This document shows positions 1-5,514 of a stretch of 20,945 nucleotides of DNA, in pieces. The position numbers and the translations under genes were made by a program. How positions within the stretch are numbered: position 1 is the stretch's first letter; each line of letters opens with the position of its first letter. This stretch comes from an uncultured Prevotella sp. GTDB taxonomy: Bacteria > Bacteroidota > Bacteroidia > Bacteroidales > Bacteroidaceae. The stretch lies in the NCBI GenBank assembly GCA_900548745.1, contig URLQ01000040.1, positions 1 through 20,945 on the forward strand, in the 5' to 3' direction. Below the pieces are notes generated by a model that saw only the letters and a list, made by a program, of their open reading frames with translations, was not told where the DNA came from and did not search any database.

Positions 1-243
1 GTTTGCTTGCTTGCGAAAAAGTCTACGGAAAACACTTGTACAAAGTCAATAGAATTGGCTAAACACATTTAAATGTCACTCTCTTGTGGATATTTCATGC
101 CCTATCGCTGAATAGTTTGTTGTCTTCCGTCAACTGTTAACGAAAGAAAAATATGAAGGAATCTTGTAGCGAAATGTAAGGTCCGTTCGTTTTATTAGTA
201 GAAAGAACAAAACGAAATTCGAACAATTAAAAACAATAAGATT
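1..243. other. Leader region upstream of the DUF3836-like gene
   Basis: No gene is convincingly supported here. Frame 1 on the plus strand is open from the window edge to a TAA at 70-72 (23 codons), which could be the tail of a gene cut by the edge or chance. Bases 186-193 (TTCGTTTT) and 209-216 (AAAACGAA) form a perfect 8-bp inverted repeat with a 15-nt loop, 27 bases before the next start codon. It could be a 5' UTR hairpin or an operator. A near-consensus -7 sequence ends with TTTG at 116-119 but lacks a well-placed -33 element. Confidence 0.4.
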
Positions 244-720
244 ATGGAAGCAATCATTACAGCAGCTACGGTTCTCGCATTATACCTCAACGTAGCAACA
301 TCAAACACTAACGGTTATATCTATAACGCAGTTTACGAAGACAACCAAGTGGCAAAGGTAGAAGTCTTCAACCAAGACGGAAAGTCGCTTTCACGGAAAC
401 TTCAGTACCACTATTCATACGATGCCCAGGGACGCCTCGCCTCGAAGGAGACCCTCAGATGGAACGCTCTTGCCGCAGAATGGCAACCCTCGCAGCTGTT
501 TGTCTACGAATATACGGGCAATGGCTACACCTTGTCGCTCAGCAACTGGAGCCATGAAGCAGGCAAGTATATGCCGTCGAACGAGAAGATGGTCTATCAT
601 ATGGTGGCAGACAACGTGCTGGCGGTGGACACATACAGGCGCAATGACCTTGACGAGGCGTTTGAACGTACGTCGGGCATGCTGGTGATGAATGCAGACA
701 AAGACTATGCTGACCTATAA
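244..720 (+). CDS. DUF3836-like small secreted protein
   Basis: This encodes a 158-residue protein of unknown function that resembles the DUF3836 family, which I know as small exported proteins common in Bacteroides and Prevotella. The first 20 residues are hydrophobic and alanine-rich, like a signal peptide, but the usual basic residue after Met is replaced by Glu (MEAII). The body has a YD-repeat-like stretch at about residues 56-68 (YHYSYDAQGRLASKE) followed by alternating aromatic beta-strand segments, as in Rhs-like small repeats. The start ATG sits in an A/T-rich leader typical of Bacteroidales. The gene stands alone: a hairpin terminator follows 30 bases after the stop. The family assignment rests on pattern recognition. 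The molecular role is unknown. Confidence 0.75.
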   Translation: MEAIITAATVLALYLNVATSNTNGYIYNAVYEDNQVAKVEVFNQDGKSLSRKLQYHYSYDAQGRLASKETLRWNALAAEWQPSQLFVYEYTGNGYTLSLSNWSHEAGKYMPSNEKMVYHMVADNVLAVDTYRRNDLDEAFERTSGMLVMNADKDYADL

Positions 721-749
721 TCAGGATGAATAATTTATAATTTTGTGAT

Positions 750-790
750 GGCTATGGAAGGACTGTTTTATGCCTTCTGTAGCCTTTTTA
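750..790 (+). terminator. Rho-independent terminator after the DUF3836-like gene
   Basis: GGCTA (750-754), TG, GAAGG (757-761) pair with CCTTC (773-777), TG, TAGCC (780-784), giving a 12-bp stem interrupted by one internal TG/TG mismatch. An 11-nt loop closes it, and it is followed directly by TTTTTA. It separates this gene from the hip operon. Confidence 0.85.
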
Positions 791-792
791 TA

Positions 793-839
793 TTTAACCC
801 AAAACGGTAATTAGGGCATTTAACCCCAAACGGTCATTA
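793..839. repeat. Two 21-bp direct repeats upstream of the hip promoter
   Basis: Bases 793-813 and 819-839 are 21-bp direct repeats of the form TTTAACCCnAAACGGTnATTA, identical at 19 of 21 positions and offset by 26 bp. Each carries an imperfect TTAACC...GGTnA dyad. They lie just upstream of the three palindromic operators and may be binding sites for a second regulator or weak sites for the same one. Confidence 0.6.
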
Positions 840-845
840 AATTGT

Positions 846-863
846 TATACCCGACAAGGTATA
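846..863. promoter_or_regulatory. HipB-type operator O1 (distal)
   Basis: TATACC (846-851) and GGTATA (858-863) form a perfect 6-bp inverted repeat around a CGACAA centre. The 18-bp length and the T-A-C-C / G-G-T-A arms resemble the 18-bp HipB operators known from E. coli (TATCC N8 GGATA). It is the most diverged of three such sites, and its centre lies 41 bp before that of O2. Confidence 0.65.
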
Positions 864-886
864 ATATGATATAAAATATAATTATT

Positions 887-904
887 TATACCCTAAAGGG
901 TGTA
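887..904. promoter_or_regulatory. HipB-type operator O2 (over the -33 region)
   Basis: TATACCCTAAAGGGTGTA is a near-perfect 18-bp palindrome sharing the core ACCCTAAAGGGT with O3. It covers the region where the -33 element of the hip promoter should lie, 18 bp before the -7 box, so bound repressor should block RNA polymerase. Confidence 0.8.
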
Positions 905-922
905 ATTGTCTGGTGGTTTTAC

Positions 923-930
923 TATATTTG
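923..930 (+). promoter_or_regulatory. hip operon promoter, -7 box
   Basis: TATATTTG matches the Bacteroidales -7 consensus TAnnTTTG exactly. No TTTG occurs 19-21 bp upstream; TTG at 906-908 is only 14 bp away. The predicted transcription start is about 936-938, inside operator O3, which leaves an RNA leader of only about 14 nt before the hipB-like ATG at 951. Confidence 0.7.
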
Positions 931-946
931 TACCCTAAAGGGTATA
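929..946. promoter_or_regulatory. HipB-type operator O3 (over the transcription start)
   Basis: TGTACCCTAAAGGGTATA is a near-perfect 18-bp palindrome sharing its 12-bp core with O2. It overlaps the last two bases of the -7 box and the predicted start of transcription, and ends four bases before the regulator's ATG. Its position strongly suggests autorepression by the downstream HTH protein. Confidence 0.8.
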
Positions 947-950
947 AAAT

Positions 951-1169
951 ATGGAGAATAGTTTATCATTGTTTGTAAAAGAAATGCGTAAGCAGTTTGG
1001 ACTGACGCAGGTGGATTTAGCAGAGAAATCCGGTGTCGGACTGCGCTTTGTACGTGAGTTGGAGCAGGGCAAGACAACGTTGCGCCTTGACAAAGTGAAC
1101 CAGGTGCTTGCCCTGTTCGGCAGGAAGGTGGGCCCCGTGCGCCTTGACGAAGGAAATGGAGGTGAGTGA
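951..1169 (+). CDS. hipB: HipB-like XRE-family antitoxin and autorepressor
   Basis: This 72-residue protein is essentially a single Cro/C1-type helix-turn-helix domain. The helix-turn-helix spans about residues 18-40 (LTQVDLAEKSGVGLRFVREL), followed by EQGKTTLRLDKVNQVLALFG, typical of the short HipB family that dimerises and binds 18-bp palindromes. It is the first gene of a three-gene operon and its stop overlaps the next start (TGATG). Three matching palindromes upstream, two of them on the promoter, make it the likely autorepressor. In known hip systems HipB binds DNA and tethers the kinase. In the three-gene HipBST version HipB alone may not be the neutralising partner. Confidence is high for the fold and good for the role. 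Confidence 0.9.
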   Translation: MENSLSLFVKEMRKQFGLTQVDLAEKSGVGLRFVRELEQGKTTLRLDKVNQVLALFGRKVGPVRLDEGNGGE

Positions 1170-1498
1170 TGAAATCGGGAAAAGTGTTTGTATATGACCG
1201 TTTTGCGGGAATGCTTACGGAAGACGAGACTGGCTTCACGTTTACATACGACAGCGAGTATCTGAAGGCGCCGCAGGCAGAGGCTATAAGTCTCACGATG
1301 CCTTTGGCGGAAGAGTCCTACCACGACACGGTACTCTTCCCCTTCTTCGACGGACTAATCCCGGAGGGCTGGCTGCTCGGTATAGCAGAAAAGAGCTGGA
1401 AGATAAACCAGCGCGACCGTATGTCGCTGCTGTTGGCGTGTTGTAAAGACTGTATTGGTGCGGTGAGTGTAGTACCTGTAGATGAAGAGGAGGAATGA
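1169..1498 (+). CDS. hipS: HipS-like protein (HipA N-terminal subdomain as a separate gene)
   Basis: This 109-residue protein corresponds to the N-terminal subdomain 1 of HipA kinases (Pfam Couple_hipA type), encoded separately from the kinase. Diagnostic stretches are YDRFAGML (9-16), SLTMPL (41-46), FFDGLIPEGWLL (59-70) and CCKDCIGAVSVVP (91-103). In the E. coli HipBST system the equivalent HipS is the antitoxin that docks on HipT. Trp68 in PEGW here may match the Trp reported to be important in HipS. I chose ATG 1169, which overlaps the hipB stop and has GGAGG 5 bases upstream. GTG 1166 would add one residue. Its stop overlaps the next ATG (ATGA), so translation is coupled. Its role as antitoxin is inferred from architecture. 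Confidence 0.85.
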   Translation: MKSGKVFVYDRFAGMLTEDETGFTFTYDSEYLKAPQAEAISLTMPLAEESYHDTVLFPFFDGLIPEGWLLGIAEKSWKINQRDRMSLLLACCKDCIGAVSVVPVDEEEE

Positions 1499-2439
1499 TT
1501 ATGGCAAGATGTCTGTATTGTTATAAGGAGTTGAAGGAAGGGCAGGTGGACTATCATCCGTCGTGTGCCAAGAAGCTTTTCGGTACGAAAACCGCTCCGG
1601 TGTTGCCCTATGAAAGGAGTCAGATAAGCGAGCTGGCGAAGAAAGTGGTGAGGGCTCAGACCACGCTTACCGGAGTGCAGGCGAAGCTCTCGCTTGATGT
1701 AAATCCCGGAGGACGGTACGAGCCTGACCGCTTTACCATTGTCGGCTTGTGGGGTCGCTATATCCTGAAGCCGCAGACCGAAGCCTATCGTGCCCTGCCC
1801 GAACTGGAAGATCTTACCATGCACATGGCGGAGGCGGCAAAGATTGCAGTGGTGCCGCACGGACTTATCCGCTTTTCCGACGGCGAACTGTGTTATATCA
1901 CTCGAAGGATAGACAGACTTCCTGACGGTGGCAAGGTCGCTATGGAGGATATGTGCCAGTTGTCAGAACGCCTTACCGAGTATAAATACAAAGGCTCATA
2001 CGAGCAGATTGCCAAGTTGATAAAGAAATACTCTGCTGTGCCGCAGCTCGATTTGGTGAATTATTGGGAAGTGGTGGCGTTTTCCTGGATAACGGGAAAT
2101 TCAGACATGCATCTGAAGAACTTCTCTCTCTACAAGACTGCCATGGGCTATAGCCTCACCCCAGCTTACGACCTGCTTGCAACGCTCATCGTAATGCCCG
2201 AAGATACGGAGGAACTCGCCCTTACGCTTAACGGCAAGAAACGGAAGCTGCAGCGCAAGGATTTCGAGAAAGCCATTCTCGCATCCGGCGTTAGCGAGAA
2301 GGTGATAGATAATATAGCGAAGAAATTCCGCAAGGCAATTATAAAATGGCTCGACCTTATCGACGTGTCCTTCCTGCCGGAAGACATGAAGCGGCAGTAT
2401 AAGAAGCTTATCCTGAAGCGCCTTATGCTCTTGAGATAA
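1495..2439 (+). CDS. hipT: HipT-like serine/threonine kinase toxin (HipA C-terminal domain)
   Basis: This is a 314-residue HipA-fold kinase lacking N-terminal subdomain 1, as in HipT. Cys6, Cys9, His21 and Cys24 form a possible zinc knuckle. The Gly-rich loop TLTGVQAKLS runs from residue 57. The ATP-binding Lys is in YILKPQ (Lys92), with an ELED acidic patch at 103-106. The catalytic loop is GNSDMHLKNFS at 201-211 (Asp204, Asn209), and the Mg-binding Asp is in PAYD (Asp226). E. coli HipA phosphorylates GltX and HipT phosphorylates TrpS; the target here is unknown. The loop residues 57 and 59, serines in E. coli HipT, are threonines here. ATG 1495 overlaps the upstream stop by 4 bases and is preceded by GAGGAGG; ATG 1501 is an alternative. 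All catalytic residues I can recognise are present. Confidence 0.9.
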   Translation: MIMARCLYCYKELKEGQVDYHPSCAKKLFGTKTAPVLPYERSQISELAKKVVRAQTTLTGVQAKLSLDVNPGGRYEPDRFTIVGLWGRYILKPQTEAYRALPELEDLTMHMAEAAKIAVVPHGLIRFSDGELCYITRRIDRLPDGGKVAMEDMCQLSERLTEYKYKGSYEQIAKLIKKYSAVPQLDLVNYWEVVAFSWITGNSDMHLKNFSLYKTAMGYSLTPAYDLLATLIVMPEDTEELALTLNGKKRKLQRKDFEKAILASGVSEKVIDNIAKKFRKAIIKWLDLIDVSFLPEDMKRQYKKLILKRLMLLR

Positions 2440-2445
2440 TAACCC

Positions 2446-2523
2446 GTATACTTACGCATGCTAAGAAGTATACTTACGATGGCTAAGAAGCATACTTACG
2501 AATGCCAAGGAGTATACTTACGG
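2446..2523. repeat. 22-bp tandem repeat array, 3.5 units
   Basis: Contiguous units start at 2446, 2468, 2490 and 2512. Each begins G(T/C)ATACTTACG and ends (G)C(T/C)AAG(A/G)A. Units 1 and 2 differ at only a few bases, unit 3 is more diverged, and the fourth is cut after about 11 bases. The array begins six bases after the hipT-like stop. There are no spacers, so it is not CRISPR, and 22 bp does not keep a reading frame. The period is close to two helical turns. Confidence 0.85.
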
Positions 2524-2610
2524 ACTGTTGAGCTACGTCTGCCACTTGCCGTCTTGTCGGTTGTAGGGAGAAGTAAGCGTGATTGTTAAAGATGTATAAT
2601 CCTCGTTCAT

Positions 2611-2626
2611 AAACGCAGGGCGTTTT
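2611..2626 (+). terminator. Weak hairpin between the hip and sigma operons
   Basis: AAACGC (2611-2616) and GCGTTT (2620-2625) form a perfect 6-bp stem with a 3-nt loop ending in TTTT. It could be a weak terminator of the hip operon or an operator for the sigma operon. No TAnnTTTG promoter is evident between 2524 and 2677. Confidence 0.35.
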
Positions 2627-2677
2627 CGTATATACAAATGAAGGGGGACGAGAAAACAGGGAATAAACAGAAAGAGT

Positions 2678-3169
2678 ATGGTTCAACAGGAGTTTGAGAA
2701 TATAGCGGCATACCTTCGCCAACGTATCATAGCGGTGGCAAGAGCCTACCGGCTCGATGCCGATTCGGCGGAAGACGTTGCGCAGGATGCCATGCTGAAA
2801 CTCTGGACCATAAGAGAGAAACTCGACGGCACGAAGGCAGCAACGGCTCTCGCCGTGACGATAGGTCGTCACTTGTCGGTAGATATGCTGAGGAAGACCA
2901 AGACGGTGGACCTGGACGAGGCAAAGCCTACCGACAGTCGGCTCCGGCAGCCCGACGCAATGCTTGAGAATGCCGAAAACGAGCATTGGCTTGACATACA
3001 GCTCGACCGTCTGCCGACAAAGGAACATGCCGTGCTGCATCTGCGGCAGGTGGAGCATAAGTCGACGGTGGAGATTGCAGCAATAGTAGGCATCTGCCCG
3101 GCATCGGTGCCTACGCTGCTGGCAAGGGCAAGGCGCAGGTTGCTCGAGGAGATGAAAAGAAGAGGATGA
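2678..3169 (+). CDS. ECF-type RNA polymerase sigma factor
   Basis: This 163-residue protein has the two-domain layout of extracytoplasmic-function sigma-70 factors. Region 2 includes AEDVAQDAMLKLW (31-43) and IGRHLSVDMLRK (62-73), the segment that contacts core polymerase and the -10 DNA. Region 4 (about 108-158) contains LPTKEHAVLHLRQVEHKSTVEIAAIVG followed by the DNA-recognition helix VPTLLARARRRL. It would direct transcription of a small regulon. The next gene encodes a one-TM protein in the place of an anti-sigma factor, 32 bases downstream. The start has an AGAAAGAG purine stretch just upstream. No housekeeping promoter is obvious, so self-activation through an unrecognised ECF promoter is possible. 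Confidence 0.88.
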   Translation: MVQQEFENIAAYLRQRIIAVARAYRLDADSAEDVAQDAMLKLWTIREKLDGTKAATALAVTIGRHLSVDMLRKTKTVDLDEAKPTDSRLRQPDAMLENAENEHWLDIQLDRLPTKEHAVLHLRQVEHKSTVEIAAIVGICPASVPTLLARARRRLLEEMKRRG

Positions 3170-3201
3170 GAACGGATTGTATGATGTAAACACTTCATAT
3201 T

Positions 3202-3915
3202 ATGGATATAAAGACACTTATAGATAAATTCATGGACGGCAGGACCTCACTCGAAGAGGAACGCATGCTGGAGGAGTATTTCCGCAAGGAAAATAATATT
3301 CCCGAGGAGCTGCAGCCTTACCGCAAGATGTTTGCGTATTTCGAAGGAGGGATGAAGGATGACGGACTACTTGGTGGGGAAGGGGAGCCTCTGAGCCTTC
3401 TGCCTGTGCAGGAAACTCTTCCGACGGGGCATGAAGACGCTTCAGTATTCGTTTCCCGGAGAGATAAAACCGTGTTCCTGCACCGTCTGATAGCCGTTGC
3501 TGCGTCTGTGGCTGTGCTGATAGCCATCGCCTTTCATATAGCAGATGGCGGTGATGAGGCGGCTCCCGTTGCAGGAACAGAAAACGGAACCGTCGCACAG
3601 GCTGTCGTGGCAGACACCATAACGGCGGACACCGACACCATGCGAAATGCCGGAGGACAACAGGAAACTACCAAGCCTGCACACCGCACGCCACGCAAAT
3701 ACCGCTATAAGCCAGCTCCGCCGGAGCATCTTCTTGCCACGGCACACTCTGCAGCCATTGCCGACTCCGTGAGCAGAACAGCCAGTCAGCTGGCAGAGGC
3801 AGAGCTGAGGAAGGTGGAATATGAACAGCAGTATATGTTGAACCTCATAAAAGCAGCAAGTATAATAAATTCCGCAGACATTGCTGCGGCAAGAGATGAG
3901 GAGGAAGCATATTAA
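3202..3915 (+). CDS. Probable anti-sigma factor, single-TM protein
   Basis: This 237-residue protein has a cytoplasmic N-terminal part with MDIKTLIDKFMDGRTSLEEERMLEEYF (1-27), a helical motif common at the start of Bacteroidetes anti-sigma and ECF-associated proteins. One membrane segment follows at about 96-113 (LIAVAASVAVLIAIAFHI). A low-complexity Ala/Thr-rich periplasmic linker (about 115-165) and a C-terminal helix (about 185-235) complete it. Placed directly after an ECF sigma gene, it most likely binds the sigma factor in the cytoplasm and releases it in response to an envelope signal. It lacks the FecR-like signalling domain of Bacteroidetes SusCD-linked anti-sigmas, so the trigger is unclear. 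The role is inferred from position and topology, not from a recognised family. Confidence 0.65.
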   Translation: MDIKTLIDKFMDGRTSLEEERMLEEYFRKENNIPEELQPYRKMFAYFEGGMKDDGLLGGEGEPLSLLPVQETLPTGHEDASVFVSRRDKTVFLHRLIAVAASVAVLIAIAFHIADGGDEAAPVAGTENGTVAQAVVADTITADTDTMRNAGGQQETTKPAHRTPRKYRYKPAPPEHLLATAHSAAIADSVSRTASQLAEAELRKVEYEQQYMLNLIKAASIINSADIAAARDEEEAY

Positions 3916-3954
3916 TATAATAAGGTGTAAGTAGAATGAAGAAAGGGAAATATT

Positions 3955-5079
3955 ATGAAACGAATTTTTAAAACCATTGTCGTGGCTGCCGCAGCCTTGT
4001 TGCCGCTTGCTGCCGCAGCACAGAAGAACATCGCCAATGCCATCAAGGTATTCGGTGCGGGAGAAGGAAAATACGGAGTGTGGAGTCAGTCGAACGAGAA
4101 GAGTCCAAAAGGAGCTTACAGTACTGTATATCAGTTCCGTCTGCCGAAGAAAGAGGAGAAGAAACTCGATTTCCTCGAAAAGGCGTTCTATCAGGATGCG
4201 TCGGAAGCCTACGATGTGTTTGTGAAGAAAGCCAACGATACTTCCAAGAGCAACAAGCTTATCGTCTATGGAGCCAGTCTCGAAAAGAGCATGAGCCTCG
4301 GATGGCCCACTTACAAGTCGGGGCGCAACTATCTCTTCATGTTCTTTGCAAGCAAGGAAAAGCCCGACTACCGCTATGTGTACGGACTGGAATGGCACGA
4401 GAAAGGGAAGAACGTGGAAGGCACCGTGGTGGAAATCTTTAGTCTGGACCCGAAGAAGGTAAAGCGCGACAAGAGTCTTCTGACGTATGGCGGCATTGCC
4501 GACTATCAGAGTGCTTTAAAAGACATTGACTCAGCTGCCGTGGAACTGAACGACCTTAAACAGCTGAAGGCTCTTGCCGAGATGTCGAAGAAGCTAAGAG
4601 GAAAAGGCCTGAATGGATACATATTTGATAATGGGGGCAAGAAGACAGAACTGTTGACTGACAAACAAAGCGTCATAGTCCGTGGCGATGGCTCCATTCT
4701 TATTGACGACGGCGAGGGAAACACCATGGAACTCGACGAGGATGGTAACGTGACAGGTATAGGCAAGTCAGCCAAGAATACCGACCCCATCCAGCAGTTC
4801 GGCAACCTGCGTGTAGCCTACTTGAACAATCTGCGTATGGTGAAAGGCGATGGCGCATCCACTGTCCTTACCGGACTTGCCAACTCCATCCTCGACCTCT
4901 GCAAGAAAAAAGGTGCGCAGATGTCATTGGCAGAGAAACAGCTATGCGCAGAAGGCTTGAAGGAAATGCAACAGGTGACTTCCGACAAGTTCGTTAAAGG
5001 AATCTTCGGTGTGGCAATAAGCGTGCTGAACAAATATGGAGAACTGGATAAACATTCCTGTGGACCAGTAGACCAGTAG
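3955..5079 (+). CDS. Secreted protein of unknown function, third gene of the sigma operon
   Basis: This 374-residue protein has a clear Sec signal peptide (MKRIFKTIVVAAAALLPLAAAA, predicted cleavage after residue 22, before QKN). There is no lipobox. The mature part starts with a mixed alpha/beta region containing YGVWSQSNEKSPKGAYSTVY (about 40-59) and RLPKKEEKKLDFLEKAF. An acidic repeat-like stretch with GDGSILIDDGEGNTMELDEDGNVTGIG (about 245-270) follows, then an Ala/Leu-rich helical end. It follows the probable anti-sigma gene by 39 bases on the same strand, so it may be the stress sensor, an effector or a target of the sigma system. I do not recognise a family. The last codons run into ACCAGTAGACCAGTAGACGAG, the start of a region of imperfect short repeats. 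Confidence 0.7.
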   Translation: MKRIFKTIVVAAAALLPLAAAAQKNIANAIKVFGAGEGKYGVWSQSNEKSPKGAYSTVYQFRLPKKEEKKLDFLEKAFYQDASEAYDVFVKKANDTSKSNKLIVYGASLEKSMSLGWPTYKSGRNYLFMFFASKEKPDYRYVYGLEWHEKGKNVEGTVVEIFSLDPKKVKRDKSLLTYGGIADYQSALKDIDSAAVELNDLKQLKALAEMSKKLRGKGLNGYIFDNGGKKTELLTDKQSVIVRGDGSILIDDGEGNTMELDEDGNVTGIGKSAKNTDPIQQFGNLRVAYLNNLRMVKGDGASTVLTGLANSILDLCKKKGAQMSLAEKQLCAEGLKEMQQVTSDKFVKGIFGVAISVLNKYGELDKHSCGPVDQ

Positions 5080-5128
5080 ACGAGATACGAGTAGACAAGG
5101 AGATGTTGACAATATCGTTTTTTTTTGT

Positions 5129-5162
5129 GTTGCAAAATGTAAGCTTTTTGATATAATATTTG
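5129..5162 (+). promoter_or_regulatory. Candidate promoter in the sigma operon-waaA intergenic region
   Basis: TTG at 5130-5132 lies 22 bp from AATATTTG (5155-5162), one mismatch from TAnnTTTG. A start near 5169 would give a transcript of about 250 nt ending at the strong hairpin 5373-5417. No good coding sequence is seen in that interval; a 60-codon TTG-start frame (5160-5342) is unconvincing. This is the reason I flag a possible small RNA. Confidence 0.35.
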
Positions 5163-5372
5163 TTCCTTTGTATTCAGTCGTTGCCCGACCAAAGACTTAT
5201 ATTCCCTTTGAGCCGTCTGCTCGATTTCAAGGCTCTTAGTATTCAACTGACAGAGAACGGAGCGATGTATCCTCAAAGCTCTACATGCGGATTGTATCTG
5301 AGCAGTCCTCACGCCAAGTATTTCGCTGCCGGTAAATATTGATTAGCGTCATTGGGAAAGTATAAATATAAT

Positions 5373-5417
5373 AATCCCCGACATTCTCTGTAGATGACAG
5401 AAAGAATGTCGGGGATT
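5373..5417. terminator. Long hairpin, probable bidirectional terminator
   Basis: AATCCCCGACATTCT (5373-5387) pairs perfectly with AGAATGTCGGGGATT (5403-5417), and an inner CTGT/ACAG stem extends it. Neither side has a classic long T run, but the outer AATCCCCG/CGGGGATT arms match the two terminators at 12322 and 13379. It lies between converging transcription units (sigma operon and gltX-waaA). Confidence 0.75.
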
Positions 5418-5514
5418 GTGGTGTTGTTCTGTTGACGAGTAGACAAGTAAACGAGTTTACGGGCTTACAAGTAAGCTGGTGATTCCGTCTTACTTATCCA
5501 AGGCTTATCCGTCT

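Larger units (their letters stand above)
5065..5460. repeat. Imperfect short repeats of the AGTAGAC/ACGAGTAGACAAG type
   Basis: The 13-mer ACGAGTAGACAAG occurs at 5087-5099 and 5435-5447, each inside a run of degenerate 7-9-base units (CAGTAGAC, GAGTAGAC, AAGTAAAC). The two runs bracket the gene-free stretch between the secreted gene and waaA. They look like slippage-derived simple sequence. Confidence 0.5.

Noticed and set aside
2446..2523. CRISPR array
   Set aside because: Units are contiguous without spacers and no cas genes are present.
2458..2589. A 43-codon frame running through the 22-bp tandem repeats after the hip operon
   Set aside because: The 22-bp unit shifts frame each repeat, the composition is erratic and no promoter or conserved look supports translation.
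3442..4398. 318-codon minus-strand frame across two plus-strand genes
   Set aside because: It is antisense to the probable anti-sigma and secreted genes, rich in Cys and Ser with no domain, and has no promoter.
5160..5342. 60-codon frame starting with TTG
   Set aside because: It has no recognisable domain and overlaps the candidate promoter; the opposite strand is also open here, so it is weak evidence for a protein.
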